From Xenopus tropicalis (Eukaryota; Chordata; Amphibia; Anura; Pipidae): 64,000 nucleotides of DNA. Location: contig NC_030679.2 of NCBI RefSeq assembly GCF_000004195.4, positions 152,803,153 through 152,867,152 of the forward strand, in the 5' to 3' direction. The notes under the pieces are model-generated. The model saw nothing but the letters and a program-made list of their open reading frames with translations. It had not been told where the DNA came from and did not search any database. How positions within the stretch are numbered: the first letter of the stretch is position 1; every line of letters starts with the position of its first letter. The position numbers and the translations under genes were made by a program. Below, piece after piece: positions 36,001-49,027 of this stretch.

Positions 36001-39000
36001 TGGGGGCAAGATGGAGACAGTTGGGGCAAGATGGAGATCAGTAGGTGCAAAGTTGGAGACAGTTAGGCGCAAGATGGAGACAGTGGGCAAGATGGAGCAG
36101 TGGGCAAATGGAGACAGTAGGGGAAAAAGATGGAGACAGTAGGACAAGACGAAAGATGGAGACAGTTAGGGTATATATATATAGACAGTAGGGCAAGATG
36201 GGGACAGTAGGGCAAGATGGGGCAAGTGGCGCAAGTGGAAGAAAGTGGGGCAAGAGGAGACAAGTAGGGCAAAGATTGGAGACAGTGGGCAAGATGGAGA
36301 CAGTGGGGCAAGATGCGAGACCACGTGAGCGGCAAGATGGAGACAGTGGGGCAAGTGGAGAAACAGTGGGGCAGAATGGAGACAGTAGGGAAAGATGGGG
36401 AACAGTGGGGGCAGAGATGGAGACAGTGGGGCAAGATGAAGAAAGTGGGGCAAGATGGAGACAGTAGGTGCAAGATGGAGACAGTGGGCAAGATGGAGAC
36501 AGTGGGGCAAAGATGGAGAACAGTAGGCAAGATGGGAAGACAGTGGGGCAACGATGGACGACAGTGGGTGGCAAGATGGATGAGCAGTAGGGCAGAGATG
36601 GAGACCAAAGTGGGCAAGAATGTGGGAGAGACAGTAGGGGCAAGATGGAGACAGTGGGCAAAGAATGGAGTCAGTAGGGGCAAGAGAGACAGTAGGGAAG
36701 GATGGGGACAGTAAGGGCAAGATGGAGACCGTGGGCAAATGAGTCAGTAGGGGTAAGATGGAGACGTAGGGCAAAGAATGAGGCAGTGGGGCAAGATGAG
36801 ACACGTGGGGGCAAGATGGAGACAGTGGGGCAAGATGGAGACAGTAGGGGCAAGATGGGGGACAGTAGGGACATAAGGATGGAGATCAGCTAGGACAGAC
36901 AAGATGGAGATCAGTAGGGAAAGGATGGAGACAGTAGTGCAAGATGGGGACAGTAGGCGCAAGATGGGGGACAGTAGGACAGATAAGAATGGAGACAGTA
37001 GGGAAACGATGAGACAGTGAGGGCAGATGGGGACAGTAGGGGAAGATGGGGACAGTAGGACAAGAATGGGTACAGTAGGACAAGACAAGATGGAGACAGT
37101 AGGGAGAAAGATGAAGACAGTTTGGGAAAGATGGAGACAGTTTGGGCAAGATGGAGTCAGTAGGGTAAGTATGGAGAACAGGTAGGGGCAAGATGGACGG
37201 CAGTGGGGCAGAGATGGAGACAGTAGGGCAAGATGGGGACAGTAGGACAAACAGATGAGCAGTAGGACAAGATGGGGACAGTAGGACAAGACAAGATGGG
37301 GACAGTAGGACAGATGGGGACAGTAGGACAAGACAGATGGAGACAGTAGCGGCAAGATGGGGGACCAGTAGGGCAAGAATGGGCGACAGTAAGGACACAG
37401 ACAAGAAGTGGGAGACAGTATGGGCAAGGATTAGGGGCAGTAAAGGCAAGATGGGGACAGTAGGACAAGACAAGATGGAGACATAGGAAAGATGAGACAG
37501 TTGGGCAAAGATGGGACAGTAAGGGCAAGATGGGGAAACAGTAGGTACAATGGATGGAGACAGTAGGACAAGATGGGTGACATGTTAGGTACAAGACAAG
37601 ATGGAGACAGTAGGACAAGATGGGGACATAGGACAAGAGACAAGATGGACGATCAGTAGGGCAAGTATGAGGACAGTATGGGCATGATGGCGGACGGTAC
37701 AGAGATGAGATAGAGAGCAAGATCGGGGACAGTATAGCGTCACTAAGACAGAGATGGAGACAGTAGGGCAAGATGGGACAGTAGGCACACAGACAATGGA
37801 GACAATAGGAACAGATGGAGACAGTTGGGCAAAGATGGAGACGAGTTGGGCCAAGATGAACGTCAGAAGGGTTAAGAATCGGAGACAGTAGGGCAAGAAT
37901 GGAGGCAGTGGGCAAGAATGGAGACAGTGGGCAAGATGGGACAGGGGGGCAAGATGGAGACAGTAGGGCAAGAATGGGACAGTAGGGTAAGATGGACAGT
38001 AGGCAAGATGGGGAACAGTAGGGCAAGATGGGACAGATAGGACAAGAATGGGGACAGTAGGACGGCAAGAATGGAGACCAGTAGGACAAGAGGAGACAGT
38101 AGGGCAAGATGGAGACAGTGGGTGCAAGAATAGGGGATGCAGTAGGGGCAAGATGGAGACAGTGGGGCAAGATGGAGGACAGTAGGGGGCAAGATTGGAA
38201 GAGCAGTGGGGCAAGAATGGAGACAGTAGGGCAAAGATGGAGTACGTCAGGGCAAGATGGAGACAGGGCAAGACTGGAAGACAGTGGGGCAAATGAGAAT
38301 GGGAGACATGAGTCAGGTATTAAAGATAGCAAGATGAGACAGTATTGTAGGCAGCATAGAGATGGAGAACATGTGGGGCAAGAATGGAGACAGTTGGGGC
38401 ATCATAATAGAGAGAGCAGGACAGATAAGGTGAGCAAGAATGGAGACAGTAGGGCAGTGGGGACAAGTAGGGGGCAAGATGGGGACAGTAGGGCAAGATG
38501 GAGACAGTAGGCGAAGATGGAGACAGTAGGCAACAAGAATGGACACAGTGAAGGAAATAAGAGATTGGAGACAGTAGGGCAAGATGGGCGACGGAACGAG
38601 CCAGAGTGGAGACAGATCAGGGGCAAGATGCAGCCGTCGAGCAGAGCTAGGGCAAGATGGAAGACACAGTGGGCGCAAAGATAGGAGAGTAGGGCCGAAG
38701 ATGGCAGACAGTCAAGGAGCAAGATGGACAGTTGAGAGGACAGAATCGGGAGAACAGGTAGAGAATAAGATGGGAAACACGTAGGCGTACCGACAGAAGA
38801 AACACTGGACGCAGTGGGAGACGAGCGAGATAGGAGATACAGTAGGTGTGCACAATGGAGAACAGAGTGGGAACAGAGCAGAAGATGGAGCAACAGTGAG
38901 GAGGCGTTAAGATAAGAAGAAATCAGTAGGCAAGTCATGGGGACAGGAAGGCAGAAACGATCGAAGACAGTCAAGGAACAAAGAGGGAAAGAACGACGTT

Positions 39001-40185
39001 AGGAATAAAGAAGATGGGAGACGAGTCGGACAAGAATGGGAGACAGTAGGACAGAGAATGGATGACGATAAGGATGTACCACAATGAGATCGGAAGACTA
39101 TAGTAACGTACAAAGATGGAACAGTAGGTGCAAGATGCGAGACAGTAAGACAAGATGGAGACAGTAAGGAGAGCAGGAGTATGGCGACCAGTAGTTGGGC
39201 AGAGATTGGAAGACAGTAGTAGCAAGATATGGGGACAGTAGGGCAAGATGGGGACACGGTAGTGATGAAACAGGCGATATTAGGCATAGAGAGATGAGAG
39301 TTTCAGAGAGTAGCGCTATCAGATGGGGACAGCTAGAGACGACGACAAGATGGAGCAGTAGGAACAAGAAGGAGACAGTAGGGCAGAGATCGAGAGACAG
39401 TGGGCAAAGATGGAGCCAGTAGGGCAAGATGGGGAACAGAAGGGCAAGATGGAACAGTAAGGCCAAGGAATGGAAGACAGTTAGGGACAAGATGGAGACA
39501 GTGGGGCAAGAGATGGAGAGTAGGGCAAAGATGGAGACCAGTAGGGCAGCCAAATGGAAGACAGGAAGGACATAGATGGAGACAGTAGGCCGCAATAGAC
39601 TGCGGCGATGTACAAGTTAGGACAAGGATTGAGAAGATCAGATAGGGCGACAGACTGAGAAGCACAGTAGAGACGCAAGAGATGTGAGATGAACAGTATG
39701 GAAAGCAAATGGATGGAGGACAGAGAGGTTATCAAGGACTGGAGACAAGAGTAGGGAGCCGATGGAATCAGAGTAGGATGCAAGATGTGAGACAGTAGGA
39801 CAAGATGGAGAACATGTAGGAGCGAAGGAATGGAACCAGTACATGGCAGGAGCAAGATGGGACGGACGAAGGATACAGACATGGAGACAGTAGGCAGTCG
39901 AAGATGAGACAGTATGGAGGCAGATGGAGACAGTGGGGCAAGATGGAGACACGTAGTGGCAGTGAAGAGGTGGCAGACACAGCTAGGACAGATGGAAGAC
40001 AGTAGGCAGGCAAGGATGGAGACAGTAGGTCAGACTAAGATGGAGAGCAGTAGGGCAAGTATGGAATGACGGTAGGACACAGAGCTGGAATGACGGTGAG
40101 GCGCAGAGTAGATGAGAAGACCAGTTAGGGCAAGATGAGAGACAGTAAGACAGGAATGATGGAGACAGATTGGGGCAAGATGGGG
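21095..40185. repeat. 19-kb minisatellite of a 19-bp unit, about 1,000 copies
   Basis: The unit is GACAGTAGGGCAAGATGGA, with common variants GACAGTAGGACAAGATGGG and GACAATAGGGCGAGATGAA. Purines make up 15 of 19 plus-strand bases. The first 2 kb are in clean 19-bp register; from about 23150 single-base insertions and deletions become frequent and persist to the end. A landmark block (ACAGAAGAATGGAGACAGTG) recurs at 22011, 23088 and 26527, indicating higher-order structure. Minus-strand frames up to 886 codons (repeating Cys-Pro-Thr-Val-Ser-Ile-Leu) are artefacts. Confidence 0.97.
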
Positions 40186-41460
40186 ACCCTTACTGAAGTA
40201 GTCTCCCAGTCGACACCTACACCAAAGTTATTTTGATGCACACCCAGGTGCTGTGATTGGATAACAGTAATAAAGGGAAAGGAGACACATATTTCAGTTA
40301 ACCATGAGAAATCTGGACATTTTAGCCATGAAGGCGATAAAGTTGCACAATTACCAGGGGCATTAAAGAGGGCATTAAGAGGGGCAGTACTTAGCCATGA
40401 ATGGTGCATACTAGAGAGAGAGACAGAGAGAGAGAGGGGGGGGGGGAACCTCACATCGTTGGCTTGGTTATACTGTATTAAACACAGAAAGCGACAGTAT
40501 CCAACCCAACCAGTCAGTAGCGTACCATAAAAGTGACATGAAGATAACCCACAGGTGTATCCTGGCTCCGCACCACCACTCGTCTGTATTATGTGTGACA
40601 GGCGTCAGTACGTAGAACGGTTCCGCTGTATTCTCTGCGCTCCCCGTTGGCCGATATCAGGGTTTACACACTGAGATACATTAACATGTACCCCAACTGC
40701 GTTTTCATCTAGAGATGAGGCTCACCGGTACTCACGCTTACCTCGAATGATGCCCGTAGAGAATAAAGTACGCATAGAGATATGTATGGTGGGGCTAAAT
40801 AGTAGATGCCCACTTTCTTGCAAGGGGACAGGAGCTTAAAGGAGTGCCCAGCTAGCTGCACTCCTCGTCTGGAAAGTATTAATTGGAGCATTAGAGACCT
40901 CACCATCATCCCACAACAGGCTCTTGAGTGCACCAATGAACTATTCGTAGACCCGCAGTGAGTAGACTAGAAGCAACCAGGTCAGAAGCAGTTAGCATGC
41001 AAGGAGGTCAGTACGTACCTTATAGCTCGGTGGGTCTGGCCAGAGGCCATATCCATCTACACCCTCCTATTTGGGCCAAATCGGCAGCATAATCTAGATA
41101 ACTACACAACCCCTGGGCCAGTGGTTGGGCCACATGAGGGGCCCCATGCAGACTGGGTGGGTGCAGGTCTTACCCGGTGGGAATTTCCAGCCAATCACGA
41201 AAGGGATTTCGGTGACATATTGGGCATCTTGGGAGAGGCACGATATTGTGAGCATGGTGACATGCCAGTCAAGAACACGCCGCCACTCTGCCGCTGCTCT
41301 GACACATTGCCAAGAGCATGAATATTTAGCGTGCGGATCACGAGGCACATGTATGAGCAAATCCAGGAGCTTAAGGACAGATCACAGTTATCTGCTGGTT
41401 CTGCACTAGGCGGCACAACGCCATATAATCACACCAGTGCTCCTGAGTAACCGGGGCGAC
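40186..41460. other. Low-copy but error-rich sequence between the 19-bp and 44-bp arrays
   Basis: No gene was recognised. It includes a GA microsatellite and G-run near 40410-40448. A stretch at about 41065-41240 (TTTGGGCCAAATCGGCAGC) is reminiscent of the MITE at 10721 in divergent form. Overlapping 66-94-codon frames around 41100-41400 lack conserved motifs. Indel noise in both flanking arrays means any exon here might be unreadable. Confidence 0.4.
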
Positions 41461-44400
41461 AGTAGCCAGAAGATGAGACCGAGAGGAGCATGCTGGGAAC
41501 TAAGCTACGTAACGGCTTGATATGTGAGACCAGAGGGGCTGGCTGGGGAAAGTAAGTCCAGGTAATCTGAATGGGGACTGATATGTATTAGTAACAAGCT
41601 GGTTGGGAATGTAGTACAGTAAATGGAGGACTGAGAAAGGCCAGAGGAGGACATTCGCTGCAGGAACATATGTAAGCTACAAGTAACTCAGGCTGTCGAC
41701 AGGGCACAGCAGGGCGCTGAGCGAGGGAATGAGCATAGTAAGCTGAAGAGCAGAGGGACTACAGAGCAGGAAACTGTAAGTCACCAGTAAACAGCTGAGT
41801 AGGACTCAGAAGGAGTCTGCTGGGACGTAGTGCTAGTAATCCGGCTGAAGGGCCAGAGGAGGGCTGCATGGAAATACTAGTACGCGTATACAGATGGGGG
41901 ACTGAGATAGTTTAGCAGGAGTAAGCACTAGAGGATCCAAAGGGCTGCGCTGAAATGATAGGATACTAGCTAATGGTGAAAGAGTCCAGAGGGGGACTGC
42001 TGGGAAAGCTGCTAATCAGCAACGTAATGAAGCATGGAGAGGCCAGAGGGGGCTGCTGGGAAAAAGTGTGGGTGACTATAAGAGTAAATGGAGCTCGAGG
42101 GCGCAAGAGGGGCTAGACTGGGACAATGTAGTACAGTATGTGCCGTTGAGGGCCAGAGGGAACTAGAGCTGGGAGAAATTGTAGACACAGGTAATGACTA
42201 CGAGGGCCATAGTAGATGGACGGAGCTAGGGAAATGTAGTGGGAGTAAGACGTATATGCTGGAGGGCCAGACGGGACTCGTTACTGAGAGGAAATGTGTA
42301 TCGATTAATTATGCATCGGAGGCCAGAGGGAGCTGCCTGGTAAATGTAAGTACCAGGTAATCGTGCTGGAGGCAGAGGGACTTCTGAGAAAAATATGTGT
42401 TACAGTAATGGGCACTGGGGAGGCCAGAGGAGACTTATCTGGAGTAAAACTGATAATAGACCTAAAATAGCTGAGGCCAGAGGACTGTACTTCTGGGAAA
42501 TGCTAGTACAGTAATGGCTGGACGGGCCAGAGGGGCTGCCTGGAAATGCTAGTACAGTAAATTGGCATGGAGGCGAGGACTGTCTGGGAAATGTGAGGTA
42601 GCAGTAATGGCTGGAGGGCCAGAAGGGCTGCTGGAAATGTAAGTACAGTACAATGGCTGGAGGGCCAAGAGGGGCTAGCTGGGAATGTTAGTAAGGAGTA
42701 ATGGGCTGGAGGCCAAGAGGGACTTTCTGGAGAATGTAGTACAGTAATGGGTGGAGGCAGAGGGAACTTCTGGGAAATGTAGTAACGTAATGCTGGAGGG
42801 CCAGAGGGACTTCTGGAAATGTAGTACAGTAATGGCTGGAGGGCAGAGAGGGCTGCTGGAAAATGTAGTACAGTAATGCTGGAGGGCGCAGAAGGACTTT
42901 CTGGAAATGGTAGTACAGTATGGCATGGAGGGCCCAGAACGGGGCTGCTGGGAAATGTAGACAGTACTTGGCTGGAGGGCCCAGAGGGGCTGCTGGGAAA
43001 TGTAGCAATAGTAAACAGCTGAGAAAAGCCAGAGGGACTGGCGGGAAAATGGTAGTCCAGTTAACACTGATGGAGGGCCGGAGGGCAGAGGGGCTTTGCT
43101 GGAATGTAGTCCAGTAACAGCCTGAAGGGCCAGAGGGACTGTGGGGAAATGTAGTCACACAGTAACAGCTGAGGACGGCAGAGGGGCTGCTGGGAAAATT
43201 ATAGTCCAGTATCAGATGGGGGACTGTAGTTTAGGCAGTAATGGCTGGAGGGCCAGAGGGACTGCTGGGAAATGTAGTATAATAATGGCTGGAGGGCCAG
43301 AGGGGCTGCTGGGAAATGTAGTACAGTAATGGCTGGAGGGCCAGAGGGGCTGCTGGGAAATTTAGTATAGTAATGGCTGGAGGGCCAGAGGGGCTGCTGG
43401 GAAATGTAGTACAGTAAGGCTGGAGGGCCAGAGGGGCTGCTGGGAAATGTAGTACAGTAATGGCTGGAGGGCCAGAGGGGCTGATGGGAAATGTAGTACA
43501 GTAATGGCTGGAGGGCAGAGGGACTTCTGGGAAATGTAGTACAGTAATGGCTGGGGGGCCAGAGGGGCTGCTGGGAAATGTAGTACAGTAATGGCTGGAG
43601 GCCAGAGGGACTGCTGGGAAATGTAGTACAGTAATGGCTGGAGGGCCAGAGGGGCTGCTGGGAAATGTAGTACAGTAATGGCTGGAGGGCCAGAGGGACT
43701 GCTGGGAAATGTAGTACAGTAATGGCTGGAGGGCCAGAGGGGCTGCTGGGAACTAGTCTAGTAATGGCTGAAGGGCCAGAGGGGCTGCTGGGAAATATAG
43801 TCCAGTATCAGATGGGGGACTGTAGTTTAGTAACAACTAGAGGACCAAAGGGGCTGCTGGGAAATGTAGTACAGTAATGGCTGAAGGCCAGAGGGGCTGC
43901 TGGGAAATGTAGTACAGTAATGGCTGGAGGGCCAGAGGGCTGCCTGGGAAATGTAGTATAGTAATGGCTGGAGGGCCAGAGGGGCTGCTGGGAAATGTAG
44001 TACAGTAATGGCTTGAGGGCCAGAGGGACTGCTGGGAAATGTAGTACAGTAATGGCTGGAGGGCCAGAGGCTCTGGGAAATGTAGTACAGTAATGGCTGG
44101 AGGGCCAGAGGGACTTCTGGGAAATGTAGTACAGTAATAGCTGGAGGGCCAGAGGGGCTGCTGGGAAATGTAGTACAGTAATGGCTGGAGGGCCAGAGGG
44201 ACTTCTGGGAAATGTAGTACAGTAATGGCTGGAGGGCCAGAGGGACTTCTGGGAAATGTAGTACAGTAATGGCTGGAGGGCCAGAGGGACTTCTGGGAAA
44301 TGTAGTACAGTAATGGCTGGAGGGCCAGAGGGACTTCTGGGAAATGTAGTACAGTAATGGCTGGAGGGCCAGAGGGGCTGCTGGGAAATGTAGTACAGTA

Positions 44401-47400
44401 ATGGCTGGAGGGCCAGAAGGACTTCTGGGAAATGTAGTACAGTAATGGCTGGAGGGCCAGAGGGGCTGCTGGGAAATGTAGTACAGTAATGGCTGGAGGG
44501 CCAGAGGGGCTGCTGGGAAATGTAGCATAGTAACAGCTGAAGAGCCAGAGGGACTGCGGGGAAATGTAGTCCAGTAACAGCTGATGGGCCAGAGGGGCTG
44601 CTGGGAAATGTAGTCCAGTAACAGCTGAAGGGCCAGAGGGACTGTGGGGAAATGTAGTCCAGTAACAGCTGGAGGACCAGAGGGGCTGCTGGGAAATATA
44701 GTCCAGTATCAGATGGGGGACTGTAGTTTAGTAACAACTAGAGGACCAAAGGGGCTGCTGGGAAATGTAGTACAGTAATGGCTGAAGGCTAGAGGGGCTG
44801 CTGGGAAATGTAGTACAGTAATGGCTGGAGGGCCAGAGGGGCTGCTGGGAAATGTAGTATAGTAATGGCTGGGGGGCCAGAGGGACTGCTGGGAAATGTA
44901 GTACAGTAATGGCTGGAGGGCCAGAGGGACTGCTGGGAAATGTAGTACAGTAATGGCTGGAGGGCCAGAGGGGCTGCTGGGAAATGTAGTACAGTAATGG
45001 CTGGAGGGCCAGAGGGACTGCTGGGAAATGTAGTACAGTAATGGCTGGAGGGCCAGAGGGGCTGCTGGGAAATGTAGTACAGTAATGGCTGGAGGGCCAG
45101 AAGGACTTCTGGGAAATGTAGTACAGTAATGGCTGGAGGGCCAGAGGGGCTGCTGGGAAATGTAGTATAGTAATGGCTGGGGGGCCAGAGGGACTGCTGG
45201 GAAATGTAGTACAGTAATGGCTGGAGGCCAGAGGGACTGCTGGGAAATGTAGTACAGTAATGGCTGGAGGGCCAGAGGGGCTGCTGGGAAATGTAGTACA
45301 GTAATGGCTGGAGGGCCAGAGGGACTGCTGGGAAATGTAGTACAGTAATGGCTGGAGGGCCAGAGGGGCTGCTGGGAAATGTAGTACAGTAATGGCTGGA
45401 GGGCCAGAAGGACTTCTGGGAAATGTAGTACAGTAATGGCTGGAGGGCCAGAAGGACTTCTGGGAAATGTAGTACAGTAATGGCTGGAGGGCCAGAAGGA
45501 CTTCTGGGAAATGTAGTACAGTAATGGCTGGAGGGCCAGAGGGGCTGCTGGGAAATGTAGTACAGTAATGGCTGGAGGGCCAGAGGGACTGCTGGGAAAT
45601 GTAGTACAGTAATGGCTGGAGGGCCAGAGGGACTGCTGGGAAATGTAGTACAGTATCAGATGGGGGACTGTAGTTTAGTAACAACTAGAGGACCAAAGGG
45701 GCTGCTGGGAAATGTAGTACAGTAATGGCTGAAGGGCTAGAGGGGCTGCTGGGAAATGTAGTACAGTAATGGCTGAGGGCCAGAGGGGCTGCTGGGAAAT
45801 GTAGTATAGTAATGGCTGGGGGCCAGAGGGACTGCTGGGAAATGTAGTACAGTAATGGCTGGAGGGCCAGAGGGACTGCTGGGAAATGTAGTACAAGTAA
45901 TGGCTGGAGGGCCAGAAGGGGGCTGCTGGGAAATGTAGTACAGTAATGGCTGGAGGGCCAGAGGGACTGCTGGGAAATGTAGTACAGTAATGGCTGGAGG
46001 GCCAGAGGGGCTGCTGGGAAATGTAGTACAGTAATGGCTGGAGGGCCAGAGGGACTGCTGGGAAATGTAGTACAGTAATGGCTGGAGGGCCAAGAAGGAC
46101 TTCTGGGAAATGTAGTACAGTAATGGCTGGAGGGCCAGAAGGACATCTGGGAAATGTAGTACAGTAATGGCTGGAGGGCCAGAGGGGCTGCTGGGAAATG
46201 TAGTACAGTAATGGCTGGAGGGCCAGAGGGACTGCTGGGAATGTAGTACAGTAATGGCTGGAGGGCCAGAGGGACTGCTGGGAAATGTAGTACAGTAATG
46301 GCTGGAGGGCCAGAGGACTGCTGGGAAATGTAGTACAGTAATGGCTGGAGGGCTAGAGGGGCTGCTGGGAAATGTAGTACAGTAATGGCTGGAGGGCTAG
46401 AGGGCCTGCTGGGAAATGTAGTACAGTAATGGCTGGAGGGCCAGAGGGCTGCTGGAAATGTAGTACAGTAATGGCTGGAGGGCCAGAGGGACTGCTGGGA
46501 AATGTAGTACAGTAATGGCTGGAGGGCCAGAGGGACTGCTGGGAAATGTAGTATAATAATGGCTGGGGGCCAGAGGGGCTGCTGGGAAATGTAGTACAGT
46601 AATGGCTGGAGGGCCAGAGGGCCTGCTGGGAAATTTAGTACAGTAATGGCTGGAGGGCCAGAGGGGCTGCTGGAAATGTAGTACAGTAATGGCTGGAGGG
46701 CCAGAGGGGCTGCTGGGAAATGTAGTACAGTAATGGCTGGAGGGCCAGAGGGGCTGATGGGAAATGTAGTACAGTAATGGCTGGAGGGCAGAGGGACTTC
46801 TGGGAAATGTAGTACAGTAATGGCTGGGGGGCCAGAGGGGCTGCTGGGAAATGTAGTACAGTAATGGCTGGAGGGCCAGAGGGACTGCTGGGAAATGTAG
46901 TACAGTAATGGCTGGAGGGCCAGAGGGCCTGCCTGGGAATGTAGTACAATAATGGCTGGAGGGCCAGAGGGACTGCTGGGAAAATGTAGTACAGTAATGG
47001 CTGGAGGGCCAGAAGGGACGCTGGGAAATGTAGTACAGTAATGGCTGGAGGGCCAGAGGGAACTGCTGGAAATGTAGTACAGTAATGGCTGGAGGGCCAG
47101 AGGGACTGCTGGGAAATGTAGTACAGTAATGGCTGGAGGGCTTAGAGGGGCTGCTGGGAAATGTAGTACAGTAATGGCTGGAGGGCCAGAGGGGCTTCTG
47201 GGAAATGTAGTACAGTAATGGCTGGAGGGCTAGAGAGGGCTGCTGGGAAATGTAGTACAGTAATGGCTGGAGGCCAGAGGGACTTCTGGGAAATGTAGTA
47301 CAGTAATGGCTGGAGGGCCAGAGGGGCTGCTGGGAAATGTAGTACAGTAATGGCTGGAGGGCCAGAGGGGCTGCTGGGAAATGTAGTACAGTAATGGCTG

Positions 47401-48680
47401 GAGGGCCAGAGGGGCTGCTGGGAAATTTAGTATAGTAATGGCTGGAGGCCAGAGGGGCTGCTGGGAAATGTAGTACAGTAATGGCTGGAGGGCCAGAGGG
47501 GCTGCTGGGAAATGTAGTACAGTAATGGCTGGAGGGCCAGGAGGGAACTTCTGGGAAATGTAGTACAGTAATGGCTGGAGGGCCAGAGGGCTGCTGGAAA
47601 TGTAGTACAGTAATGGCTGGAGGGCCAGAGGGGCTGCTGGGAAATGTAGTATAGTAATGGCTGGAGGGCCAGAGGGACTGCTGGGAAATGTAGTACAGTA
47701 ATGGCTGGAGGGCCAGAGGGAAGCTGCTGGAAATGTAGTACAGTAATGGCTGGAGGGCCAGAGGGACTGCTGGGAAATGTAGTACAGTAATGGCTGGGGG
47801 GCCAGAGGGACTGCTGGGAAATGTAGTACAGTAATGGCTGGGGGGCCAGAGGGACTGCTGGGAAATGGTAGTACAGTAATGGCTGGAGACGGGACTGCTG
47901 GGAATGTAGTACAGTAATGGCTGGAGGGCCAGAGGGGCTGCTGGGAAATGTAGTACAGTAATGGCTGGAGGGCCAGAGGGGCTGCTGGGAAATGTAGTAC
48001 AGTAATGGCTGGAGGGCCAGAGGGGCTGCTGGGAAATGTAGTACAGTAATGGCTGGAGGGCCAGAGGGGCTGCTGGGAAATGTAGTACAGTAATGGCTGG
48101 AGGGCCAGAGGGGCTGCTGGGAAATGTAGTACAGTAATGGCTGGAGGGCCAGAGGGACTTCTGGGAAATGTAGTACAGTAATGGCTGGAGGGCCAGAGGG
48201 CTGCTGGGAAATGTAGTACAGTAATGGCTGGAGGGCCAGAGGGGCTGCTGGGAAATGTAGTACAGTAATGGCTGGAGGGCCAGAGGGGCTGCTGGGAAAT
48301 GTAGTACAGTAATGGCTGGAGGGCCAGAGGGGCTGCTGGGAATGTAGTACAGTAATGGCTGGAGGGCCAGAGGGGCTGCTGGGAAATGTAGTACAGTAAT
48401 GGCTGGAGGGCCAGAGGGGCTGCTGGGAAATGTAGTACAGTAATGGCTGGAGGGCCAGAGGGACTGCTGGGAAATGTAGTACAGTAATGGCTGGAGGGCC
48501 AGAGGGACTGCTGGGAAATGTAGTACAGTAATGGCTGGAGGGCCAGAGGGGCTGCTGGGAAATGTAGTACAGTAATGGCTGGAGGGCCAGAGGGGCTGCT
48601 GGGAAATGTAGTACAGTAATGGCTGGAGGGCCAGAGGGACTGCTGGGAAATGTAGTACAGTAATGGCTGGAGGGACAGAG
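41461..48680. repeat. 44-bp minisatellite upstream of chrnb1, about 160 copies
   Basis: Units contain AATGGCTGGAGGGCCAGAGG then GGCTGCTGGGAAATGTAGTA. Main variants are GGGGCTGCTGGG, GGGACTGCTGGG and GGGACTTCTGGG. A related word GACTGTAGTTTAGTAACAAC recurs at about 43820, 44740 and 45670. The first 1.8 kb (to about 43200) is riddled with indels; the rest is clean. On the minus strand each unit carries ACTACATTTCCCAG, a ZNF143/THAP11-like word. Long minus-strand frames (233-638 codons) are artefacts. Confidence 0.96.
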
Positions 48681-48969
48681 ATGTAATTTACAGACAGAGG
48701 AAGTGTTCCCGGGGGGGGGGGCCCGGGGCTGGAGCCAATAGAATCCCCAGGATTTCCGATGGCGGCACCGTGATGTTGGGATCTGGTTACTGATCAGGAA
48801 TCTGGGGGAATATTTGGGGCTATTTCTGGGAGGGGGCGGGGGCAGGGGACAGGTGCTGGGGGGGGAAAGGGGGGGGATATTTGTACTGAGACCCCCGCCA
48901 GTCACACAGGCGGCCAATGACAGGGCAGGGGGCCAATAACAGGGCAGGGGGCCAGACAGACAGACAGAC
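48681..48969 (+). promoter_or_regulatory. chrnb1: chrnb1 promoter and 5' leader
   Basis: This 289-bp low-copy segment separates the 44-bp array from the chrnb1 ATG. Visible elements are CCAAT at 48735, 48914 and 48933, an ETS/YY1-like composite ATTTCCGATGGCGGC at 48752-48766, a GC box GGGGCGGGG at 48833-48841 and an E-box CAGGTG at 48850-48855. E-boxes bound by myogenic bHLH factors drive muscle receptor subunit genes (established). The last two CCAAT boxes sit in a 19-bp tandem duplication, and (CAGA)n abuts the ATG. No TATA box was seen and the exact start site is unknown. Confidence 0.65.
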
Positions 48970-49027
48970 ATGGAGGGGAAGAGGAGCGCAGCGCTGTGGC
49001 CCCTGATTTGGGGGTTAATGCTCACTG
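48970..49027 (+). CDS. chrnb1: chrnb1 exon 1 (signal peptide)
   Basis: It encodes [19 protein letters not shown] plus one base; the signal peptide is completed by exon 2 (GTQA), with cleavage probably near there. The donor is ACTG|GTAAGT. The ATG has G at -3 and G at +4. Confidence 0.9.

Noticed and set aside
20862..40013. Hundreds of minus-strand ORFs rich in Cys, Pro, Leu and Ser (up to 886 codons)
   Set aside because: They are translations of the 19-bp repeat; the frame changes wherever indel errors fall.
40186..41460. A gene in the low-copy segment between the arrays
   Set aside because: Frames of 66-109 codons show no conserved motif, and the indel noise makes ORFs unreliable.
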